A DNA stretch of 64,000 nt from Aristolochia californica (taxonomy: Eukaryota; Streptophyta; Magnoliopsida; Piperales; Aristolochiaceae): positions 15,023,731 to 15,087,730 of the forward strand of contig JARWKL010000003.1 in assembly GCA_029961685.1 (NCBI GenBank), given 5' to 3'. This document shows, one piece after another, positions 20,019 through 30,253 of the stretch. Below the pieces are notes generated by a model. It was not told the origin of the DNA. It did not search any database and was given only the letters and a program-made list of their open reading frames with translations. Within the stretch, counting starts at the first letter, position 1; the number at the start of each line of letters is the position of its first letter. A program made the translations under genes and the position numbers.

Positions 20019-22243
20019 GTTCTGTGAGTTGACTTGGACAACCCACAGAGGTAATGTGATCCTTCTCTGATTAATTATCTCTAGCAGTTTAGGTTTGTAT
20101 TTATCTTTTTTCAGTCCCTATACCCATTATTTGCTTTATGTTTTCACCTCTACACTGCTATTCTATTTTCGGGAGTTTCTGGTTCATGACTGCCGACCGA
20201 GATGATCCCTCTTTGTCTCTAAAGCTTCTCCTCCTTGAAGCTGTTTGTGGGAAGATATATATTACAGTTTGGACATCTCTATATCTGGATTAATCTCAAT
20301 TATTCGGGCTTCATCACATTGCTGTTTTTTTCTGATCTGAAAGTTCCCATTGCTGGACTTTCCATATCGAGATTCAAATACTCCTATTAATCATATTGAT
20401 CTGTTTGTTGGAAGTCTTCCACATTGCTTCATAACCTGTTCATCTTTCTGTTTCGTAATTTCCGCTGCGGAATTGATGGCATTACGTACTGGTGTTTTTT
20501 GGAAAGTTGCTGATTACATTTGATTTCTTCTGCTCGGTGTGTGTGCTTTGATTCTCTTGTTGTCAACTTGTTGTGATCTCGTATCTTTCATCTATGGTGT
20601 AATTTCCTCATCCATCAAGTCATATGCTGGAAGATTGCTAGACGAACGTCGCCGTGGCCTTAACTGTTGTCATCCAACTGCAAGTCAACCATAATTAGCT
20701 CACTGCAAAGCCACGACTGAGACAGATTGGTGCCAAAGCATAAGCTGCTGATTTTCTAATTTGTTTTTAGAAACTTATCTTGATCGTACTACTGATTTTC
20801 CAGAAAATCCATTGATCAGGTCTTTGTTTATGCTCATTGATCTTATCTTTGTTTCAAAATATTTTGGAAGTTTCTGATTGCCTTCCGATATATCTCGCCG
20901 ACTATTTGGGAGCCAGCGCCGCAGGATGACTCTACTGTCTCACCCTATTCGGGGAAGATGATGATTGAGATTTAAAGGTAAATCAATTTACATCTTTCCT
21001 AAGTTTTGAATACACTGCACCGATTCAGTGCCTACCTTGACTCAGACCGGAATCGCCCGAGTCAAGCCATGAAACCAGCGACCCAAGGTTGCTTCTGTTT
21101 TGTCGAGACAACTCGGTCGGGTCAACTAAGGTCCAGATCAACCTGACTCGGCCCACTTATTTTTTGCCTCAGTATACGTGTCCGAGACCCAAGTTTTATA
21201 CATATTTCTTCCAAGACTCGACTATATTGGTGATACATAACTCGGCACGACTCGGGTTTCTTTATCTCTGACTGGATTATTATTTTGAGGTACAAACAAC
21301 ATATTATTTGGTGCAGATACTCACATCGGATTATTTCATGGGTCCTTTTACAAAGATTTTTATTATTTTGGTTCGTGTTATATAGGTCCAAGCCCATTTC
21401 AGCTGCCACTATTGTGTCTATTTGGATGAGACATTATTATTGGAGAAGTGGTGGCCTCAACATCCTATCTTCCTCTTTATCCATTACCCATTGGTTATTT
21501 GGCAGTCTTTTTCCTACCATCCTTCCTTTTGTGTGTTGCTTATGTTGGGAGTTTAACTACATCATGGTTGAATGTTTTAAGTCCATTAAGACTATTTTTT
21601 ATGTACCTGTGGGTCTTTTATCGTCGCCTTGTGAATGACAGGCATTACCCACTTATCACGTCTTTTATCGTCGTCTTTTGAATGATAGGCATTTATCACG
21701 TATCACTTCGTTGTCTTGTGAATGACAGACATTTATCAAGTATCACGTCGCTGTCTTGTGAATGATAGGCTTTTATCACCCATTTCTACCTATGAGAGTC
21801 AGTGCCCAAGTTGGGACACCGTGATGAAGAAACTTATTACTAAATATATGTTACCCCCCTTAATTGGCATTTATTACTCCTACTACTTGAGAGTCATTGT
21901 CCAATGGAGGTACACGGTGATGGAAGAGTTTTTACTACACTTCTGAGTACTACGTATAGACCTACTACCTGTGAAAGATAGGAGTGCCACTACTTGAGAA
22001 TGATAGGAGTGTGCCCTACATCCATCATGGGTTATGACTGATGTATGGAGCGATGTCATACGGCTTGGAGTGATTTTACTCTCACTTATCTTATGCTAGT
22101 TGGGCCTCATGGAAGAGAGCACCAGTGTGAGGGGGAGTATTGGAAGATATGGAGGACTGCTATTTTATACGAGAAGATCCTATACATAATTTACAGCAAG
22201 CTGGGATTTCATGATGTTCTCTCACCACCAGCTTGAGGGAGAG
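20019..22243 (+). other. N2 internal region, noncoding
   Basis: No recognisable protein. Contents: T-rich leader; a GGGTCAAC/GACTCGG word swarm at about 21030-21150 and again near 21235-21255; the shared module at 21271-21460; a 40-bp tandem array at 21611-21785; one diverged unit of the N1-type repeat near 21810-21850; a pre-LTR strip with CTTGAGGGAGAG as polypurine tract. Short ORFs here have no match to any domain I know. Confidence 0.72.
21611..21785 (+). repeat. N2 tandem array, 40-bp unit
   Basis: The word TTGTGAATGAYAGRC recurs near 21630, 21678, 21718 and 21758, giving periods of 48, 40 and 40. Each unit also holds TTTATCACGTATCAC-like sequence. It sits in the same place as the 58-bp array of N1 but has unrelated sequence. 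Confidence 0.85.
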
Positions 22244-22730
22244 TGTTGGAAGATGGGCCCAAGCCCACACGACCAAGGAAGGCCCACATATTCAAGAGTG
22301 TTGGAAGATGGACCCAAGCTCTCATGACCAAGGAAGGCCCACATACCCAAGTGGGTTGGAAGATGGGCCCAAGCCCATAAGATATGGACCCACCATGATC
22401 ACATGAGCTGGAGGGACCCACCATGGTCACGTGAGGTGGCATTGTGAGTCTTACATAATCAGAAGTCTTATAGAACCACAATTATTATGGAAGGAGGTCT
22501 CATAGAAGAGTTTCAGTTATAAAGGTGTTTTAGTCATGTTAGTCTTCTATTTATATTGGGTTATTTAATTATGCTAGGACTTAGCTTTAAGGGTTAGAGT
22601 TTGAGTGTAATTGGAACAAAGGTAGTTTAATTGTAATTGGAATCTATTACCTTCCTCTATTATAAATAGAGGTTCTGTACTCTGATTACAGGAAGTCAAT
22701 GAAATATTTCTCTTTTCCATAAATTCAACA
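22244..22730 (+). repeat. N2 3' LTR
   Basis: Begins TGTTGGAAGATGGGCCC, ends AATTCAACA. Copies of the terminus at 22244, 22299 and 22354, as in the 5' LTR, so the triplication predates insertion. TATA element TTATAAATAGAGG near 22660. Confidence 0.88.
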
Positions 22731-22735
22731 CTGTT

Positions 22736-23189
22736 CAATTTAAAGATGACAAAAAATACATTAGTACATTTGAATGAGTTTAACATGATAGTCAGTCAAT
22801 TGACCACCATTCAGATTAAATTTGATGATGAGGTTTGTGCCTTAATTCTTTTAACGTCTTTACCAAATTGTTGGGAGCCTATAAGGGCTGCGGTCAACAA
22901 TTCTATAGGCAATGGGCAGTTGATCTTTAATATTGTTCAAGGTGCCATTCTTGCTAAGGAAATTCGTAGAAAGGACTCCAGAGAATCATCGACATCTAAT
23001 TTTTCCTTAAATGTGGATACTAGGTGCAGGAACTTTGAGAGGAATTCCAACAAGAGCAACAATAGATGGAAGTCAAAGAAAGAAAGAAGTAAGTCAAAAT
23101 TCGGAAGGAATATGGAATGCGGGAATTGTGGCAAGTCTGGTCATATAAAGAAGAACTGCAGAGCACCGAAGAAGGATGAAAAAAAATAA
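22736..23189 (+). pseudogene. K2 gag, C-terminal part with zinc knuckle
   Basis: Continues K2 gag after N2 in an open frame of about 150 codons: HLNEFNMIVSQLTTIQIKFD, LPNCWEPIRAAV, a basic stretch rich in Arg, Lys and Ser, and the zinc knuckle CGNCGKSGHIKKNC (CX2CX4HX4C, complete) near 23119-23160. The open frame is unusually clean compared with the rest of K2. Confidence 0.88.
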
Positions 23190-23540
23190 TGCTACAAATG
23201 CAGTGAGTAAAGAAGTAAAATATGTTTTACTCTTGTCGGTTGATAGCCTCATTGACTCTTGGGTGTTAGATTCAGGAGCTTCTTTTCATACCACTACGCA
23301 CTGGGAGATCATGGAGAAGGTGTATCTTGCAAATGGAGAACCTTTAGATATTGTTGGTATTGGTGATGTCAGTTTGAGGATATCAAATGGGTCAGTGTGG
23401 AAAATTCACAAGGTTAGACACGTGCCAAAACTGATGCATATTCTGATCTCAATAGGGCAGCTTGATGAGGAAGGTCATAATGTGACTTTTAATGAAGATG
23501 CATGTAAAGTCACTAAGGGAACCATGGTTGTTGCATGAGG
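23176..23540 (+). pseudogene. K2 aspartic protease
   Basis: Frame overlapping the end of gag. The active site SWVLDSGASFHTT lies near 23257-23295, with Asp-Ser-Gly-Ala intact. Downstream HVPKLMHILISIGQLDEEGH is the typical copia protease tail. Ends at TGA near 23536. Confidence 0.85.
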
Positions 23541-24480
23541 AGTTAAAACTAGAACTCTTTACATCACTTCCAGTTGTAGAGACACAATTGCAGTTGCTCA
23601 TGTTGTTACTGATTTTGATTTGTGGCATTATAGGCTTAGTCACATGAGTGATAAGGTAATGAAAGTGTTTCAGTCCAAAGGAAAGTTATCAAGGTTGAAA
23701 TCTGTAAACAATAGTTTGTGTGAGGTCCGTCTTTTTGGAAAACAGAAAAAGTTAGCTTGTCTAAGGATGGAAAGGAGCAAAAGACAGTAAAATTGGAGTT
23801 GGTTCATCCAGATGTGTGGGGACCTTCAACTGTTACCTTCCTTGATGGTTCCAATTACTAGGTGACATTTATTGATGATGCAAGTAGAAAGGTATGATTT
23901 TATTTCCGGAAAAAAAAATCTGATGTCTTTGATACTTTAAAGAGATGGAGAACAAAGGTTGAGAATGAGACATATTTGAAGGTGAAGTACCTGTCATCAG
24001 ATAATGGGAGAGAATACATAGATATGACTTCAAGCGATACTCTATTGATAACGACATCTAGATGAAGAAGACTATTCCTAAAAAACCTCAACAGATTGGT
24101 GTGGTTGAGACGATGAACCGAACTTTGAATGATAATGCTAGGACATGAGATTACATGCGGGATTGCCAAATATGTTCTAGTCTGAGGCTATTAACACCGT
24201 TGCTTATTTGAGCAATAGAGGTCCTGCAACACCATTGGATTGAAAAATACCATAAGAGGTTTGGAGTGGCAAAGAGGTAAACCTTTCTTTCTTGAAAGTT
24301 TTTGGTTGTGTTTCTTATATTCACATTGATTTTGCTGTTAGAAGTAAACTTGATGATAAATCTAAGATATGTTATTTATTGGCTACTGGTACCGAGTTTG
24401 GTTATCGTTTCTAGGATGACCAAAGTCTTAAGGTTATCAGGAGCAAGGATATATGATCTTCAATGAAGGGGCCCTTTATA
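23541..24480 (+). pseudogene. K2 GAG-pre-integrase and integrase, decayed
   Basis: The pre-integrase motif DLWHYRLSHMSDKVMK stands near 23618-23665. Integrase fragments follow: HPDVWGPSTV near 23803-23835, VTFIDDASRKV near 23860-23895, LSSDNGREYID near 23994-24025. The third catalytic region near 24060-24130 is heavily mutated and I cannot confirm its Glu. At least three frames are needed. Part of a GPS-to-RT linker runs to 24680. Confidence 0.75.
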
Positions 24481-24689
24481 AAGATTGGTTGAGAACAAAT
24501 TTTAAGAGCACGAGTAATGAAGACAAGAAATATGAAGTGATTCATTTGAGAGATCTTCTAGTTATTAAGATGGAGAATATTGCTCAGGAAAACCAAGAAA
24601 ACATACCCCAAAAGTAAACCAGGACATTCATGTGAATGAACTCAAAAGATCTGCCAGAACCAGCAGACTACTACAAAGTTATCCGCTAT

Positions 24690-25555
24690 GTTGAATTATA
24701 TTTTGTTCACTGATAAAGGTGAACTAGAGAGTTATGAGGATGTCGTTCAAGTTGATAAGTCTACCAAGTGGGAGTTGGCCATGAGGGATGAGATGGATTC
24801 ACTGTTATCGAATCAGACATGGCAGTTGACTGAGTTACCAAAAGGGAAGAAGGCCTTGCAGAATAAATGGGTTTACTGAATCAAAGTCGAACATGATGGT
24901 AGTTAGCGGTATAAAGCAAGACTTGTTGTAAAGGGTTTTTAACAAAAAGAAGGCATTGACTACACTGAGATTTTCTCTCCAGTAGTGAAATTGACTACTT
25001 TTAGAATAATGCTTGGACAAGTGACAAATGAAGACTTTCACTTAGAGAAATTGGATGTAAAGACAACATTTCTTCATGGTGATTTGGGGGAAGAAATTTA
25101 CATGATGCAACCATAGGGTTTCAAAGCATAGGGAAAAGAGAAAATGGTGTGAAAACTCCAAAAGATCTTGTATGGTCTTAAAATGCTCCAAGATAGTGGT
25201 ATAAGAAGTTTGACATCTTCATGAGTAGGATTGGTTTCTTGAGGTGCCAGGTGGATCATTGATGTTATGTGAAGAACCTTGATGAATCCTACATCATTCT
25301 ACTGCTATATGTTGATGACATGTTGATTACATGTGCTTGAAAATAGGAAATAAATAAGGTGAAAAGGGAGTTGTCCAATAAGTTTGCAATGACGGATTTG
25401 GGTGCTGCATAACAAATCCTTGTGATGAGGATTACTAGGGATACTGATGTCTTGAAACTATCACAAGAAGAATATGTGAAGAAGGAACTGAGCAGATTCA
25501 ACATGAATGATGCAAAACCAGTGAGTACTCCTTTGGCTAGTCACTTTAGGCTATC
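24690..25555 (+). pseudogene. K2 reverse transcriptase, decayed and cut by K3
   Basis: RT starts with KWELAMRDEMDSLLSNQTW and NKWVY (24750-24880), then ARLVVKGF, GIDYTEIFSPVVK, KLDVKTTFLHGDLGEEIYM, a degraded YVDD near 25300-25325 and the LSRFNMNDAKPVSTPLA motif near 25490-25540. Multiple stops and frame changes. The sequence is cut at 25555 by the 3' LTR of K3. Confidence 0.82.
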
Positions 25556-26140
25556 TGTTGAATTTAGGATCCCATGAATAGTACCTCGAGCAAGGGAAGA
25601 GAGAAAGAAAAAAGGAAAAAGAGAAAAGCTCTTGGGTAGAGAAAGAAGAGAAGAAAAATAAAAGAGAGTAGAGAGAGAACACTTCACACGAGAGAGAAGA
25701 AAAAAATAAGGAACTTGCTTGATGAATTCCGAGTTACTATCACCTCTATTTATAGTTGAGGAGGTGATAGAGTCCATGTACAAGTAATTTTAGGACTCCT
25801 AATTACATTCCAACTAAAACTCTCCAAGATAAGCCTATCATGATAAGATTACATTATCTATTTAAGAGACTAATTTAACTCAACTACAAACACCTTCTTT
25901 AAGGATGTGAATCAAGCTAGAGACCCAACTCTTGGTCTTATCTTGTGGGTCCCACATGATCTTCCAGCTCATGGTATATTTGTGGGTCTCACTTGATCTT
26001 CAAAACTTCTATTTAATTCCAGCACATGTTCCTTATCTCTTAGCTAGATCCACTTTGTATTAGGATTCTTGTTGACACCTCTCAAGCTCATGGTGGGTCC
26101 CACCAACTTGTGGGGCCATGGTGGGTGCTACATTGTAACA
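25556..26140 (-). repeat. K3 3' LTR
   Basis: Minus orientation, from TGTTACAATGTAG at 26140 to the end at 25556 (TGTTGAATTTAGG on the plus strand). Related over its whole length to the LTR of K4 (32883-33523). Both carry a TATA element that reads CTCTATTTATAG on the plus strand (near 25743). The LTR end is a purine-rich stretch of GAGAGAAAG type on the plus strand. Confidence 0.82.
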
Positions 26141-26159
26141 CTCCCATAGATGCCCAGCT

Positions 26160-26770
26160 TGCTACAAATGTTAGACAAAATTTTATGAGTGACTTATTTA
26201 GTGAGAATGTCTGCAACCTGGTTATGTGAAGATACATGCTAGAGAGATAAGATGCCGATAGTGAATTTTTCTCATATGAAGTGGTAGTCTTTTTCTATAT
26301 ACTTTGTTCTCTCATGGAAGACTGGATTTGATGTGATTATCGCAATATAGATTCATAGGAGCTTCTTTGTAAAAACCCACTTCAATTAGGAGAGATCTAG
26401 TCCATAGGATTTCACTGACTGTGTGTGCCATGGCTCTGTACTCTACTTCTGCACTAGACCTTGCAACTACATTCTGTTTTTGGTCCTCCATGTAACCAAG
26501 TTTCCTCCAACCATCGTACATTATCCCGAAGTAGATTTTCTATCATCCAGGGATCTGGCCCAATCTGCATATGAGAATCCTTCGATGTTGAAGTGTCCAT
26601 GATTTTTATAGAGGAACCCTCTTCTTGGTGCTCCTTTAAGATATCGTAATATCTTTTCTAGTGCTTGCCAATGACTGAGTTGTAGTCTGTGCATATATTG
26701 ACTTACCACGCTGACTGCATATGAAATATCTGACCTTGTTACGCAGAGATAAATAAGTCTTCCCACTAAT
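26160..26770 (-). pseudogene. K3 RNase H and RT tail
   Basis: RNase H with VVARSSAEVEYRAMAHTVSEI (ARSSAE.EYRA is the hallmark of copia RNase H), LLIEVGFYKEAPMNLYCDN and, upstream, GFSYADWARSLDDRKSTSG and MGRLIYLCVTRSDISYAVSVV from the RT/RNase H connection. Two frames are used. The last Asp region toward the LTR is degraded. Confidence 0.85.
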
Positions 26771-26789
26771 CTTTGATATTTTCCAACAT

Positions 26790-27830
26790 CTACTTCTTAT
26801 CCAGTACCTGCACATAATTTGTGTTCGAGTCCATAGGAGTTTTTGCTAGTCTACATCCCAGCATTCCGGTCTCCTCCAGTAGGTCAAGGACATACTTCCT
26901 TTGAAATAATATAATTCCATGTCTGGATTGTAGTACTTCAATACCCAAAAAAAATTTGAGCAGTCCGAGATCCTTTGTCTTGAATTCAATACATATCCTT
27001 TCTTTTGTCTTTTGGATGCCCTCGGGAGCACTACCAGTTATAATAATGTCATCAACATATACGACTAGAATTACCTTGACCTTCATTGTGTCTTTAATAA
27101 AGACTCCAGAGCATCTGTGAAATCCGGCCCATATGAGTGCTTAGGTAAAATTTTCAAACCATGCACGAGGTGACTGTTTGAGACCATAAATAGATTTTTT
27201 TAGTCGACATATGGACTCCCCCTCAACCACATACCCAGGTGGTTGCTGCATATAAATGTCCTCCTTTATATCCTTATTTAGAAAAGCATTTTTTACATCA
27301 AGTTGATAAACCTGCCAAGAAGAGTTAGTTGCCAGAGATAATAGCAAACGTATCGAGTTTAATTTAGCTACTGGAGAGAAAGTTTCTTCATAATCAATGT
27401 CATAACATTGTGTATAGCCTTTAGCAACAAGGTGAGCTTTCAACCGAGCCACAAACCCATCCGGATTGTGTTTCACTATAAATACCCATTTGCAACTAAC
27501 AAGTTTCTTATCTGAAGGAAAGGGGGACTAGAGCCCATGTCTGATTTTCATAAAGAGCTTGAATTTCTTCATCCATAGCCGCCTTCCACCCTGGATGTTT
27601 GAGAGCCTCCTAATAGGATTGTGGTACATGTATGGAGGAATAGCCAATAAAAATTGACAACAAACAGGGGATAGACGATGATGAAACACAAAGTTTGTTA
27701 TGGGATGAGAAGTAGAAAGCATGCTGCATGATTTGGGCTTTTTCCTAAGAACAATAGGACGAGTATCATATTTTGGGCCAAAAATAATCGGAGAAGATGG
27801 ACTTACCTCGGTAGGATCCAACAACTTAGC
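26790..27830 (-). pseudogene. K3 reverse transcriptase
   Basis: Upstream part at 27141-27476 has GFVARLKAHLVAKGYTQ, DYEETFSPVAKL, YQLDVKNAFLN and SIYGLKQSPRAW. The catalytic box VVYVDDIIITG is intact at about 27040-27070. Downstream QRKYVLDLLEETGMLGC. A frame break lies between 27086 and 27141. The linker between integrase and RT occupies 27528-27824. Confidence 0.88.
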
Positions 27831-27849
27831 AGGTGTGGTGTCAGCCAGT

Positions 27850-28890
27850 GTTTCTGGGTGCTAAGTAGTTTCTACAGCACAAGGCACAATCGGTCGAGGA
27901 GAACCTGGTACGGAAGATAAACCTAGAGGAGCATTATCAAAATAATATGGAGAGTCTTCAAAAAATGTGACATCCCAAGACACATGTAAATGCTGAAGAG
28001 AGGGATTATAGCAAACATAACCCTTTTGTGTGCGAGAGTATCCTAAGAAGATACACTTCGTAGATTTGGAATCAAGTTTACTGTGTTTTGGGGAGGAAAT
28101 ATGGACAAAACATTGACAGCCAAAGACTCTCAAAGGCAGTGAAAAAGGATCATCATCAGGTAATAATAGAGAGTATGGAGATTTTTTACCAAAAACGGAA
28201 GAGGGTAACCGATTTATAAGAAAACATGCGGCAAGAACTGCATGCGGCCAATAAAAATATGAAACTTTGATGGCATATAGTAAATTGCGAGCTACCTCAA
28301 GAATATGACGGTTCTTCCGTTCGGCTACACCATTTTGTTGAGGGGTGTAAGCACATGATGTCTAATGAATACTGTCATTTTATTGACAAAACAAGTCAAG
28401 ATCTTTTGATGTGTATTCTTTGGCATTATCCGACCGAAGGACTTTAATTTTCTACCCAAACGGAGTGAATACCATTACATGAAAAAATTTAAATATCAAT
28501 GGTATTTCATAATACTCTTTAAACAAAAATAACCAACTGGTACGAGTGAAGTCATCAATGAATGTAATAAAATATTTCACGTGAGAAATATTGGAGACAC
28601 TCAAGGGTCCCCATACATCAATATGAATTAACGAAAAAGGAGAGACATTTTTAATATTTCTAGAAGAGGTGAGTATGTAGACCTCTGATGTTTACTCATT
28701 TGACATGCTTCACAACGAAGGTCTGACCGCGCTTTAGGAAAAAAATGATGAAGAGATTGGGTGGACGGATGTCCCAATAGGTTGTGCCATAACCTAGTTT
28801 CGGTGTCACAGGTGGATGCAATATTTGTTTGTGGCACATCCAGGTAGTTGAGTCCCCCCTTGTTCACGGACTCCACCAATCACCCGCTTC
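27850..28890 (-). pseudogene. K3 integrase with pre-integrase domain
   Basis: GAG-pre-integrase at 28628-28879 shows ETRLWHNLLGHPSTQSLHHF and CEACQMSKHQR (HxxxH..CxxC). The core has HIDVWGPLS near 28600, the DNAKEYTSK region near 28400-28440 and GVAERKNRH near 28305-28340. The C-terminal tail is at 27861-28133 with RVFGCQCFVH and KCIFLGYSRTQKGY. Frame changes occur around 28140-28600. Confidence 0.82.
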
Positions 28891-28989
28891 GTTGTAAGAT
28901 CCTAAAACACACATGAAGTGGGTGAGAAAGTGATAGAGCAATTAAAATGTTTGGTGAGCTGACTAACCAATAAAAGATTCAAAGGAAAA

Positions 28990-29908
28990 GTAGGAATGAA
29001 AAGGATATCAGTGAGTGGAAGTGATGGTGTAACAGAAGTGGATCATTTCCCTTACACTTTAGTTTGTGAACCATCAGCAATGGTAACAATTTTATGTGAA
29101 AGACATGGAGAAACTGAGTATAGAAGATATTTGTTACCTATAAGATGCTCAAAGACTCCCAAGTCAATTATCCAAGATGAAGATGAGGCAGAAAACATAC
29201 CTAAAGTGGTGGTGGCAGTGGTTGGTGAAGTACTTGGGAAGGACCCCATCATGGTCTTCATTTTTTGGAATAGTTTATAGTCATCATCAGTAAAAGTATG
29301 CTTTGGAGTTGTTTTGGTAGACTGCTCTACCTTCGTATCACTCACTAAGGCTTGGTTAGCCCTATTCTCATGAGCTTTATAACATCTTTCGCGAGAGTGG
29401 CCCAATCTACCACATATAGAGCATTATTTTAGGTGAAAGCATGTGTCTCTAGTGTGGACATATCCCTTACAATGCGTGCATTCCTTCCCATCTATTCGGT
29501 CAAAACCAATCCTTCCATCTCTTCCTCTTCCTCCTCTATAAAACTGCCTCGGCCTCGACCTTGGTCAGATGGTGTTCCCCTATGTCAAGAGTACATAGCA
29601 GATGACATTTCAGTAGTAGAGGGAGAAGCGTCTGGAATACGGAGAAGTGTAGCACATACATCATCAAAAGTGGGAAGGGAGGAAGAACTAAGAAGGTGAG
29701 TCTTAGCAACTTCAAGATGTGGTTTAATGTTAGCAAGGCATATGGCAGTTATCAATGCCTCTTTCTATTTATCTTGGACAGAGATATCTGTAGAGGTTGG
29801 TTGGGCAGTTTTCCATTCTTGAAGAAAGCCTCGAAAACGGGCCAAATATTCATGTATATTGTCTCCTTGTTTGGTGGTAAGCATCCATTGTAAAATATCA
29901 TATGGCCT
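28990..29908 (-). pseudogene. K3 protease and C-terminal gag
   Basis: Protease active site reads WIIDLGVFEHLIGNKY near 29125-29180; the usual DSGA is DLGV, so activity is doubtful. Above it, gag has a complete CX2CX4HX4C knuckle, CSICGRLGHSRERC, near 29384-29425. The capsid-like part at 29600-29908 contains TTKQGDNIHEYLARFRGFLQ and resembles K8 and K6 gag. The frame is broken at 29908 by N3 and continues at 32840. Confidence 0.8.
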
Positions 29909-30241
29909 TGTTGGAATACAGGGCCCAAGCCCACACGACCAAGGAAGGCCTACAAATCAATGAGAAGGCCCATAGGCCCATATACATTGATGGTAGGATG
30001 GTAAATAAAGGGTCATCTCATATAGATGGACATTGATATAATTATGTTAAAGTTTTAGGGTTAAAACCCTAAACCCTAAGTTCAGGGGTATTATTATAAT
30101 ATTTTAGTTTCATTAAATAGAGCTTCAAGGGGACGGTTAGGGATAATCAATTCCATAACCCTTCTTCCTCCAGTTTTCTCCCAATGAGTTTCTTTCTCTT
30201 TTTCTCCATGAGCTAAATTCACGGAGTCCTGAAAATCAACA
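29909..30241 (+). repeat. N3 5' LTR, internally deleted
   Basis: Begins TGTTGGAATACAGGG and ends AAATCAACA. It lacks about 94 bases present in the 3' LTR, including the second copy of the terminus. It carries AAACCCTAAACCCTAA telo-box repeats at 30064-30079. The TATA region is also shortened (CATTAAATAGAG instead of CTATAAATAGAG). Primer site TGGTATCAGAGC follows directly and is perfect. Confidence 0.87.
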
Positions 30242-30253
30242 TGGTATCAGAGC

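Larger units (their letters stand above)
19473..22730 (+). mobile_element. N2: noncoding LTR retrotransposon in K2 gag
   Basis: 5' LTR 19473-20006, primer site from 20007, internal 2.2 kb, 3' LTR 22244-22730. Target duplication is TTGTT on the left and CTGTT on the right, one mismatch. No gag or pol. Its LTR is longer than in N1 and N3 and has a different second half, closer to N4. Contains the shared module (21271-21460) and a private 40-bp tandem array. Confidence 0.9.
18729..25555 (+). mobile_element. K2: Tork/Tnt1-like copia element, 3' part missing
   Basis: Plus-strand 5' LTR, primer site, gag, CCHC knuckle, protease, integrase and RT in copia order. It inserted in the K1 integrase; left flank is TGGCT. 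It is interrupted in gag by N2 and broken in RT at 25555 by K3. No RNase H and no full 3' LTR are found further right; the only other copy of its LTR is the shrunken solo LTR at 47731. Stops are dense after the protease. Confidence 0.85.

Noticed and set aside
30064..30079. Interstitial telomere sequence (AAACCCTAAACCCTAA)
   Set aside because: Only two units, located in an LTR promoter, so telo-box motifs are the better reading.
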